Positions 1-6,102 of a stretch of 10,950 nucleotides of DNA are shown one piece after another. Position 1 is the stretch's first letter; the number at the start of each line of letters is the position of its first letter. The notes beneath the pieces are model-generated. The model was not told the origin of the DNA, ran no database searches, and saw only the letters and a program-made list of their open reading frames with translations. The position numbers and the translations under genes were made by a program. This DNA comes from CAYJOG01 sp964371695 [NCBI: uncultured bacterium] (GTDB lineage Bacteria; CAYJOG01): the NCBI GenBank assembly GCA_964371695.1, contig CAYJOG010000055.1, forward strand, positions 1 to 10,950. The letters are read 5' to 3'.

Positions 1-4
1 GGCG

Positions 5-26
5 CCCCCCCCCCCCCCCCCCCCCC
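5..26. repeat. 22-base poly-C homopolymer (poly-G on minus strand)
   Basis: An uninterrupted run of 22 C lies just downstream of the glutathione transferase gene, between GGCG and ATACATAG. A run this long in otherwise mixed sequence is either a slippage-prone hypervariable tract or an assembly or sequencing error; its exact length should not be trusted. It lies after a gene end, so phase variation of a coding frame is not suggested within this window. On the minus strand it takes the place of the G-run that starts the hairpin at 10897-10917. Confidence 0.9.
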
Positions 27-44
27 ATACATAGACTTTATAAA
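5..44 (-). repeat. Copy A of a 3'-end repeat: TTTATAAAGT-N8-G-run
   Basis: Read on the minus strand, the end of the glutathione transferase gene is followed by GCG, TTTATAAAGT (plus positions 44-35), 8 bases, then the G-run. The same order and the same 8-base spacing occur downstream of gpsA at 10881-10917. Both copies lie a few bases to tens of bases after the last gene of an operon and point outward. A role in transcription termination or as a dispersed repeat is inferred. The left copy lacks the CTTTGCCCCCC arm visible in the right one. Confidence 0.55.
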
Positions 45-48
45 CGCC

Positions 49-648
49 CTACGCCGTGATGGGAATATGCCCCGGCTGTTCCTCCACGCGGCTCAGCCAG
101 TGTTCGATGGCCGGGAAGGCGCCGAGGTCAAAACCCCCCTCGTGGGCCACGTGGGTGTAGGCGTATAAGGCGATGTCGGCGATGGTGAACGCATCTGCCG
201 CAAAAAAGTCGTTGCTTGAAAGGTGCCGCGCCATGTCCGCCAGGGCCGCCATGCCCCGGCGGTGTTTGTCTTCTTGCACGTCGGGGGTGAGTTTTTCGGG
301 CATGTGATTGAGCAGAAAACGCAGCGTGGCGATGTTGGGCTCGTGCAGGTTCTGCTCAAAAAACAGCCATCCCAGCACCTGGGCCTGGGTAAAGGCGTCG
401 TCGGGTAAAAACGGCGTGCCCTGGGCCAGATAAAAAAGAATGGCGTTGGATTCCGGCAGGCAGCGGCCGTCTTCAAACACCAGCACCGGGGCGCGGCCCA
501 ACACGTTTTTTTCATAAAACGCCGGTGTGCGGGTTTCGCCCTTCAGGATGTCCACCGGCACCCGCTCACAGGGCAGGTTCAGATGCGACAGCAGCAGACG
601 CACCTTGTAGGAGTTGCCGGAATAGGGAATGTCGTAGAGGGTGAGCAT
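49..648 (-). CDS. Glutathione S-transferase family protein
   Basis: A 199-residue protein of normal cytosolic GST length. The N-terminal thioredoxin-like domain (about 1-78) begins with LYDIPYSGNSYKVRLLL; the SGN segment at 10-12 holds the likely glutathione-activating serine. GRAPVL supplies the cis-proline loop and PESNAIL the Glu-Ser pair that binds the gamma-glutamyl part of glutathione. The helical C-terminal domain contains FTIADIALYAYTHVA, matching the conserved N-capping box and hydrophobic staple. It would conjugate glutathione to electrophiles or reduce peroxides in the cytoplasm; the substrate cannot be told. It starts only 9 bases after the toxin stop, with no clear Shine-Dalgarno, so it is probably translated from the long efflux transcript. 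Lying at the end of a MarR-controlled efflux operon, it plausibly supplies conjugates for export. The family call is firm; the subclass is not. Confidence 0.93.
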   Translation of the reverse strand: MLTLYDIPYSGNSYKVRLLLSHLNLPCERVPVDILKGETRTPAFYEKNVLGRAPVLVFEDGRCLPESNAILFYLAQGTPFLPDDAFTQAQVLGWLFFEQNLHEPNIATLRFLLNHMPEKLTPDVQEDKHRRGMAALADMARHLSSNDFFAADAFTIADIALYAYTHVAHEGGFDLGAFPAIEHWLSRVEEQPGHIPITA

Positions 649-657
649 GGTGTTTTG

Positions 658-1278
658 TCAGATGAGGCTGAGATTATCTTCCAGGGATTCAAGCCGCCAG
701 AGCGGCATGTTAGTCAGGAGCGGCATTCCGAGGTCCTGGGACAGAAGGGCTTTGCACCCGGTGAGCAGGGCGGTGGCCAGATGAATGGCGTCGGGCGTTT
801 TCAGATTTTGTCCGGCCCGCAGTTTGGCCGCTTGCCATAAAACTTCCCTGTGGACCGGAACAAGGGAAAGGTTTTCAAGTTGATTGAAAATCCGGTCATA
901 ACGTTCTGTCAGAGCCTGTTTGAAAAGTGGGTTATGTGAAACATGGCCCACTTTGGACAGGCTCTTGCGGCCAGGGATGGCCGCCGCCGAAAGCCGAAGC
1001 TTTGAAAAAGCTGAGGGTTTCGCCACGCCGAAGGGGCTTTGCCCCTGAAGGCGTTGGGTTTGAAAAGTCCACGATGGACTTTTCAAACAGGTTCTCAGGG
1101 AGGGATCGTTCATGCGCAGTGGTTTTACCAGTGCCTCGCACCAGGAAAGCTCGCTGGTGCATAGCACAAGCCCGCCTTCACAGAGACGCCGTTCAAGCAG
1201 CTGAAGCGGGGCATGGAATTTCTCCTCTGCTTCCACCAGGGCGACAAAAATATTGGTATCCAGATAAAGGCGATGCAC
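658..1278 (-). CDS. PIN-domain (VapC-like) toxin carrying a 62-residue in-frame insertion
   Basis: A 206-residue PIN-domain protein; VapC-type relatives are usually about 130-145 residues and act as Mg-dependent endoribonucleases. The acidic residues are present: D7 in YLDTNIF, E48 in TSELSWCEAL, D163 in TPDAIHLATA and D182 in LLSQD. Residues R62 to L123 do not look like PIN sequence and are encoded by the hairpin element at 913-1094. Removing 186 bases joins MNDPSL directly to TERYDRIF and gives a 144-residue protein of normal shape. The start is GTG at 1278; an in-frame stop (the antitoxin's TGA) lies nine codons upstream and there is no other start between. The Shine-Dalgarno is weak, so coupling to the antitoxin 24 bases upstream is likely. 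Whether the inserted protein is active is unknown: the insertion falls between the second and third acidic motifs, probably in a surface loop or helix. It may be a tolerated insertion or an inactivated toxin. Confidence 0.85.
   Translation of the reverse strand: MHRLYLDTNIFVALVEAEEKFHAPLQLLERRLCEGGLVLCTSELSWCEALVKPLRMNDPSLRTCLKSPSWTFQTQRLQGQSPFGVAKPSAFSKLRLSAAAIPGRKSLSKVGHVSHNPLFKQALTERYDRIFNQLENLSLVPVHREVLWQAAKLRAGQNLKTPDAIHLATALLTGCKALLSQDLGMPLLTNMPLWRLESLEDNLSLI
913..1094. mobile_element. 182-bp palindromic (MITE/RPE-like) element inserted in frame in the toxin gene
   Basis: The ends form an 18-base inverted repeat (911-928 against 1078-1095) with 17 matches; its core is CCTGTTTGAAAAGT and ACTTTTCAAACAGG. 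TCAG occurs at 909-912 and 1095-1098 and may be a 4-bp target duplication. Element plus one TCAG is 186 bp, a multiple of three. The interior is a chain of hairpins: 912-964 (GAGCCTGT pairing ACAGGCTC, AAAGTGGG pairing CCCACTTT), 967-984 (GCGGCCA/TGGCCGC), 998-1012 (AGCTTT/AAAGCT), 1025-1054 (ACGCC/GGCGT around GGGGC-TTT-GCCCC) and 1058-1088 (13-bp perfect stem, loop ACGAT). It has no transposase and would be non-autonomous. It is stop-free in the toxin frame, across nearly all of a second minus frame, and in one plus frame from 927. Exact ends are uncertain by a few bases. Confidence 0.75.
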
Positions 1279-1302
1279 AGGTTGGGCCGGGGAATCAGGT
1301 AA

Positions 1303-1545
1303 TCACCGCTCCTCGTGCTCTTGCCACTCATCCCGAAGTTCGCGAATAAAGGAAGTGGCGTCCTCCACCGATTTGTAGGTTCCCTTGGCGGTTCCCCAAA
1401 AAGTCATCAGGGAATGTTTCACCGGAGGTGGTTCCTCTAAAAGCACAATGACCTCTGCCACGCAGCCTTCAGGAAGGCCGGTGTGCGGCAGGTCCACCTT
1501 CCCCCCCGGTCCCAGGACCGTTTTCTGACGAACCGCCTGTGTCAC
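1303..1545 (-). CDS. VapB-like antitoxin of the PIN toxin
   Basis: An 80-residue acidic protein. The N-terminal part (about 5-37, with GPGGKVDLP and PEGCVAEVIVLLEE) looks like a small beta-rich DNA-binding or dimerisation segment. The C-terminal part (SVEDATSFIRELRDEWQEHEE) is the amphipathic helix that in PIN antitoxins wraps the toxin and blocks its active site. It lies directly upstream of the PIN gene with a 24-base gap in the same frame, the usual antitoxin-toxin order. The start is GTG at 1545: an in-frame TAA lies just upstream, so no longer form exists, and AGGG abuts the GTG. It begins 4 bases after the RND stop, so translation is probably coupled to the pump gene. No separate promoter is obvious, though one inside the RND gene cannot be excluded. 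The antitoxin role is inferred mostly from context and C-terminal pattern; the exact family is not certain. Confidence 0.78.
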   Translation of the reverse strand: MTQAVRQKTVLGPGGKVDLPHTGLPEGCVAEVIVLLEEPPPVKHSLMTFWGTAKGTYKSVEDATSFIRELRDEWQEHEER

Positions 1546-1549
1546 CCTG

Positions 1550-4500
1550 TCAGTTTACCACGCCGGGTTGAATATCGGTTGGCGGGGCTGGGGAAGGCGC
1601 CGGGTGGCGCTCTTTTCTCAGTCTGCCGGTCAGGCGTTTTACAATCCACCAGCGGCCGGGGTGCAGCAGGTCGTCCATCAGGGTATAGACCACGGGCACG
1701 ATCACCAGGGTGAGCAGAGTGCTGGTGATGAGGCCGCCGATCACGGCGGTGGCCATGGGGCTGCGGCTTTCTGACCCCGGCCCGTTCCCCAGGGCAATGG
1801 GCAACATGCCAAAAATCATGGCCAGTGATGTCATGAGAATGGCTCTCAGGCGCTGGGGCCCGGCGCGCAACAGCGCCTCGGTGCGTTCCATTTTGTCGCG
1901 GCGGATGAACGTGTTGGTCAGGTCCACCAGCAAAATGCCGTTTTTGGTCACCAGTCCCATCAGCATGATCACGCCGATCATGGTGAAAATGCTCTGGGTT
2001 TTGTTCGCCAGCACCAGTGCGCCAAAGGCCCCCACCAGCGACAGCGGCAGGCTCAGCATGATGACCAGGGGCTGGCTGAAGCTCTCAAACTGCGCCGCCA
2101 GCACCATGAACACCACCACCACCGCCAGCATCAGCGAAAAACCCAGGTAACCAAAGGATTCCTTCATGTTCTCGGCCTGACCTGAAAACCGCGTGGTGAT
2201 GCCCGGTGGCACCTGGATGTCCGCGAGAAAACCGTTGATCTCCTTCACGGCGTCGCCCAGGATGAGGCCGCCGGGCTTGAGGTTGGCGTAGACGGTGATT
2301 TTGCGGGCGCGGTTGTAGCGGTCAATCTGCACGGGGCCCAGTTCCTTTTTCACACTAGCCACGTTTTGCAGGTTGATGAGCTGGCCCCGGTTGTTTTTCA
2401 CGCTGAGCTGTTCGATTTCTTCGGGTCGCTGACGAAAGGGTTGCTCCAGCCGCAGGCTCACGTCATAACGCTCGCCCTGGTCCTTGAACTTGGCCACGTC
2501 CACGCCGCCCACCAGGGCCTGCACGGTGCTGGCCACCGCCAGGGGACTCACCCCCAGGTCTGCCGCCGCCAGCCGGTTCACATACACCCCCACCTGGGGT
2601 TTTCCCCGCTCATAACTGCTGTCAATATCCACGTAATGTCCGGTGGCGCGCATCTTTGCCAGCAGCGCCGACACCACCCGCTCCTGCTCCTTCAGATCGC
2701 TGCCCAGCACATCCATGGTGATCATGGCGTAACGCGCACCGCTGCCCACGCGGGGTACGGGTTCCACGCTGAACTTGGCCTCCTGAATGTCTGCCAGGTG
2801 TTTTCGCACCCACTGCATGGCTGCCATCTGGCTCATCTGCCGGGCCGATTTCTCTTTCATCTTGATGTAAAACTCGCCTTCGTTCACCCGTTGCAGCGAG
2901 TTTGCCCCCACGGTGGCAAAGGCGTATTGCAGCCAGGGTTCGTGTTCAATGCGGGTGAGCACTTTTTCCATCACTGCGTCAGTGGCGCCCAGGCTGGAGC
3001 CAAGGGGGGCGATGACCTTGATGTTGAACTCGCTCTGGTCTTCCATGGGAATGAACTCGGCCTTGATGAACTTGGCCACATAACCCGACCCCTGAAAGGC
3101 GGCCACGGCCAGCAGCACCACAGCCCAACGGTGTTTCAGCGACCACCTGAGGGTGCCCCGGTAAAGGCGCTCGATGAAGGTGAAGCCTCCCTCGCTCAGG
3201 CGGTACAGGGTGGTCTCCTTGGGTTTTCGCTGAAAGCGAGAAGAGAGCATCGGGTCCAGCGTGAAGGAGACAAACATGGAGATGAGCACCGCAAAGGTCA
3301 CGGTGAGGCCGAACTGGTAGAAGAACCGGCCCACGATGCCGCCCATGAAGGCCACGGGCACAAACACCGCCACCACACTCATGGTGGTGGCGAACACCGC
3401 CAGGGCGATCTCCTTGGTGGCGAACTGCGCTGCGGCGCGGGGGGCCATGCCGTGTTCGATGTGGCGCATGATGTTTTCCTGCACCACGATGGCGTCGTCT
3501 ATCAGCAGGCCGATGGCCAGCGAAAGCGCCAGCAGCGTCATCATGTTCTGGGTAAAACCCATGGCGCTCATGAGGATAAACGTGCCGATGACCGAGGTGG
3601 GCAGCACCGTGGCGCAAATGAGCGTGCTGCGCACGTTGCGCAAAAACAGGAACACCAGCAGCACCGCCAGCAGGCCGCCAAAAACCAGGTGAAACCGCAC
3701 CTCTGCCACCGAGTGTTCGATGAAGGTGGATTGGTCCATGGCCACCACCAGACTCACACCCAGGGGGGCCAAGTCCTTTTTCAGTTTTTCGATTTCCTGC
3801 TTCAGGCCGTGGGCCACCGCCACGGCGTTGGTGCCGCTCTGGCGGCGAATGAGCAGCGACAGCGCCCGTTCGCCATTGAGCCGGGCAATGGTGCGCTCCT
3901 CTTCAAGGCCGTCTTGCACCCGGCCCACGTCCCGCAGATACACCGGCGCGCCGCCGTGATAGGCCAGCAGCAGGTTCAGGAACTGATCGGGATGAGTGAA
4001 CTCGGCCTTGGTCTTGACGATGAACTCGCTGGGGCCGGTTTGAACCCGTCCGCCGGGAATCTCCACGTGCTCGGTCCTCAACGCCTGGGACACGTCGGTG
4101 ACGGAGAGGCCATAACCCCGCAGGCGGTCGCGGTCCAGATAAATCCAGATGTTGCGCTCGCGGCCGCCCACCAGCCGCACCTGTCCCACGTCCTTCACAC
4201 GCTCCAGGCGCTGTTTGATCTGCTTGTCCGCCAGATTGGTGAGTTTGCCCAGGGGCATTTGGGCCGACACCCCCAGGGCCATGATGGGTGCGGCGTCCAC
4301 GTCCATCTTCTGCACCACGGGTTCTTCCAGGTCGGTGGGCAGTTGCGCCCTCACGGCAGCCAGCTTGGCTTGCACCTCGTCAAAGGCAATGTCCACCTCT
4401 TTGTCCAGCTCAAACTGCACCGCAATCTGCGAGACACCCTCGCTGCTGGTGCTGGTGACGGACTTGATGCCGCTTAAAGTGGAGACCTCCTGCTCAATGG

Positions 4501-4696
4501 GATCGCTCACGGCGGTCTCCATGGTTTCGGGGTCCGCGCCCGGCAGCACCGAGGTGATGGAGATCATGGGGAACTCCACCTTGGGGAAAAGGTCTATGCC
4601 GATGCGGCCATAGGAAATCCACCCGAACACGAGAATGGCAAGGACGGTGATGGTGGTGAGCACCGGGCGTTTGATGGCGATTTCAGAAAGAAACAT
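1550..4696 (-). CDS. RND efflux permease, HAE1/AcrB type
   Basis: A 1048-residue inner-membrane proton-drug antiporter of full family length, the motor of the tripartite pump. The N-terminus (AIKRPVLTTITVLAILVFG) is the first membrane helix. Two large periplasmic porter/docking loops follow (about 32-330 and 545-845), each after a first transmembrane helix, and two groups of membrane helices cluster at about 333-480 and 850-1005. The proton relay is intact: the aspartate pair D400-D401 in GLLIDDAIVVQEN (AcrB D407/D408) and K918 in GLVTKNGILLVD (AcrB K940). These residues mark drug-type (HAE1) rather than metal-type (HME) permeases. Substrates cannot be read from the sequence. The start has AAGG 7-8 bases upstream and lies 21 bases after the adaptor stop. 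The proline-rich C-terminal tail (about 1025-1048) is cytoplasmic and probably unstructured. Confidence 0.96.
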   Translation of the reverse strand: MFLSEIAIKRPVLTTITVLAILVFGWISYGRIGIDLFPKVEFPMISITSVLPGADPETMETAVSDPIEQEVSTLSGIKSVTSTSSEGVSQIAVQFELDKEVDIAFDEVQAKLAAVRAQLPTDLEEPVVQKMDVDAAPIMALGVSAQMPLGKLTNLADKQIKQRLERVKDVGQVRLVGGRERNIWIYLDRDRLRGYGLSVTDVSQALRTEHVEIPGGRVQTGPSEFIVKTKAEFTHPDQFLNLLLAYHGGAPVYLRDVGRVQDGLEEERTIARLNGERALSLLIRRQSGTNAVAVAHGLKQEIEKLKKDLAPLGVSLVVAMDQSTFIEHSVAEVRFHLVFGGLLAVLLVFLFLRNVRSTLICATVLPTSVIGTFILMSAMGFTQNMMTLLALSLAIGLLIDDAIVVQENIMRHIEHGMAPRAAAQFATKEIALAVFATTMSVVAVFVPVAFMGGIVGRFFYQFGLTVTFAVLISMFVSFTLDPMLSSRFQRKPKETTLYRLSEGGFTFIERLYRGTLRWSLKHRWAVVLLAVAAFQGSGYVAKFIKAEFIPMEDQSEFNIKVIAPLGSSLGATDAVMEKVLTRIEHEPWLQYAFATVGANSLQRVNEGEFYIKMKEKSARQMSQMAAMQWVRKHLADIQEAKFSVEPVPRVGSGARYAMITMDVLGSDLKEQERVVSALLAKMRATGHYVDIDSSYERGKPQVGVYVNRLAAADLGVSPLAVASTVQALVGGVDVAKFKDQGERYDVSLRLEQPFRQRPEEIEQLSVKNNRGQLINLQNVASVKKELGPVQIDRYNRARKITVYANLKPGGLILGDAVKEINGFLADIQVPPGITTRFSGQAENMKESFGYLGFSLMLAVVVVFMVLAAQFESFSQPLVIMLSLPLSLVGAFGALVLANKTQSIFTMIGVIMLMGLVTKNGILLVDLTNTFIRRDKMERTEALLRAGPQRLRAILMTSLAMIFGMLPIALGNGPGSESRSPMATAVIGGLITSTLLTLVIVPVVYTLMDDLLHPGRWWIVKRLTGRLRKERHPAPSPAPPTDIQPGVVN

Positions 4697-4717
4697 GGAG
4701 GGGCCTTTCTTGTCGGG

Positions 4718-6085
4718 CTATTGCCCGGCCTCGGGAATGAACACCACGTCGCCTTCGTTCAGGCCGCTCACAATCTCCACCCGCTGCCCCGCTGTCATGC
4801 CGGTGCGCACGTCGCGGGGTGTTGTTTCGTCGCCTGTTTTCAGCATCACGCGCCAGCCTGCCTGATGCGCCACCAGGGCGGTCTGGGGGGCCCACAACAC
4901 GGCGCGGCGCTCCTTGAGTCTGATCTCAACCTGCGCCAGCAGGCCCGGCTTCAGGCGCAGGTTGTTGTTGGCCACGCTGGCCCGGCACTTGAAAGACCGT
5001 GTGGCTTCGTCGGCGGTGGGAATGATGAGGTTGATGCGCGCCCGGCCGTTGCTGCCCGGCAGGTTTTCCACCTGATAGGTGAGCGGCGTGCCCTGATGAA
5101 TTTGTCCCAGGTAACCCTGAGGAAGGGGAAACTCCAGGTCGAGGTGGCGGATGTCCTGCAACTCCACCAGCGGATTGCCGGGGCCGGTGGCGGCGTTGTC
5201 GCCGGGGTCCATGTAGCGTTTGGTGATCATGCCGCCATAGGGGGCGGTGATGCGGGTGAGGGAGAGTTTTTCCTGGGCCAGGGCCACGGCGGCCTGGGCC
5301 TGTTTGAGCGCGGTGGCGGCTTCGCGCTCGCGAGCCTGGGCCTCGGCCACGCGGCTCTGTGCTTCATCCACGCGGCTCTGTGCTTCATCTACGCGGCTTT
5401 GGGTTTCCTTGACACGGGCGTCGGCGACGGCCACGGCGGCCTGGGCTTTTTGATGGGCGAACATGGCGTCGTCATATCGGCTGCGGGGAATCGAGGGAAA
5501 CTGGCCCTGGGGTTTTTCCCACAGGTTTTTCATGCGCTCCAGATTCAGCGCCGCCTCGGCCTGGGCGGTCTTGAACTGCTCGCGGCTGGCCTCGGCGTTG
5601 GCCACGCCATCGCGTGCGCTGGCCACGCCCCGGTTTGCGCTGACCACGCCTTTTTGCGCCGAGGCGATGGCCTCGTGGGCGCTTTCGATGCGCGCCCTGG
5701 CGGCCATCACATCGGCCTGACGCTGCGAGACTTCGATGCGCAACAGGGAATCATCGATCTGCGCCAGCAACTGGCCGGGACGCACCACGTCGCCTTCGCT
5801 TACCAGCACCGACGCCACCCGGCCCATCACCTGCGCGCCAATCTGCGAGGTCTGTTTGGGATAAAACGTGCCCACGGCGGGCAGGGTCTCGGTGAGGTCG
5901 CCGCGACGGATGGTGTGCCAGTTGCCCCGGTCGGCCTCAACCGTTTGGGCCACGGGGGGGGCTTTTGGCGCGGTGGCTGCGGCGGGTTTTTCCTCTGGCG
6001 GCGGCGCGGCCTTGCGGCAGCCGCCAGCAATAACAATCACCGAAAGGGTTGAGAGGGCGAGCAAAAGGCGGGTGGGGTGCATCAT
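4718..6085 (-). CDS. Periplasmic adaptor (HlyD/AcrA family), lipoprotein
   Basis: A 455-residue membrane fusion protein linking the RND permease to the outer membrane channel. The signal peptide ends in VIVIAGGC, a lipobox with C23 as the lipidated cysteine; R24 rather than Asp follows. A proline/alanine linker runs to about residue 45. Next come a beta-barrel/lipoyl half (QIGAQVMGRVASVLVSEGDVV, 81-101), a long alpha-helical hairpin (about 112-275, rich in Ala, Gln, Glu and Arg), the second lipoyl half (TRITAPYGGMITKRYMDPGD, 277-296), the barrel domain and a membrane-proximal domain to the end. The start at 6085 is preferred because AAGGAAGG lies 7 bases upstream; an ATG at 6103 would add six residues (MKEGNF) but has no ribosome site and merely overlaps the upstream stop. 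The hairpin contains a near-perfect 21-bp tandem repeat. Confidence 0.94.
   Translation of the reverse strand: MMHPTRLLLALSTLSVIVIAGGCRKAAPPPEEKPAAATAPKAPPVAQTVEADRGNWHTIRRGDLTETLPAVGTFYPKQTSQIGAQVMGRVASVLVSEGDVVRPGQLLAQIDDSLLRIEVSQRQADVMAARARIESAHEAIASAQKGVVSANRGVASARDGVANAEASREQFKTAQAEAALNLERMKNLWEKPQGQFPSIPRSRYDDAMFAHQKAQAAVAVADARVKETQSRVDEAQSRVDEAQSRVAEAQAREREAATALKQAQAAVALAQEKLSLTRITAPYGGMITKRYMDPGDNAATGPGNPLVELQDIRHLDLEFPLPQGYLGQIHQGTPLTYQVENLPGSNGRARINLIIPTADEATRSFKCRASVANNNLRLKPGLLAQVEIRLKERRAVLWAPQTALVAHQAGWRVMLKTGDETTPRDVRTGMTAGQRVEIVSGLNEGDVVFIPEAGQ
5348..5410 (-). repeat. 21-bp tandem repeat encoding coiled-coil heptads
   Basis: Two identical 21-bp units (5348-5368 and 5369-5389, CACGCGGCTCTGTGCTTCATC) are followed by a diverged third (5390-5410). 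On the coding strand they encode successive QSRVDEA-like heptads at residues 226-246 of the adaptor, within the alpha-hairpin. Each unit adds exactly one heptad, so copy-number change keeps both the frame and the coiled-coil register. Confidence 0.85.
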
Positions 6086-6092
6086 GAAATTT

Positions 6093-6100
6093 CCTTCCTT
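6093..6100 (-). promoter_or_regulatory. Shine-Dalgarno deciding the adaptor start
   Basis: AAGGAAGG on the minus strand lies 7 bases before the ATG at 6085, inside what would be codons 2-4 of a longer form starting at 6103. It favours the shorter protein. Confidence 0.7.
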
Positions 6101-6102
6101 CA

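Noticed and set aside
658-1278. The toxin gene as a plain pseudogene
   Set aside because: The frame is intact from start to stop and the four acidic residues are kept, so it is better described as an interrupted but open gene.
2366-4477. A 703-codon open frame on the plus strand opposite the RND permease gene
   Set aside because: It mirrors the codon pattern of the permease in GC-rich DNA, is very rich in His, Gln and Gly, and shows no recognisable domain.
4721-6052. A 443-codon open frame on the plus strand opposite the adaptor gene
   Set aside because: Its Gly/His/Ala-rich low-complexity translation and the intact adaptor on the other strand mark it as a shadow.
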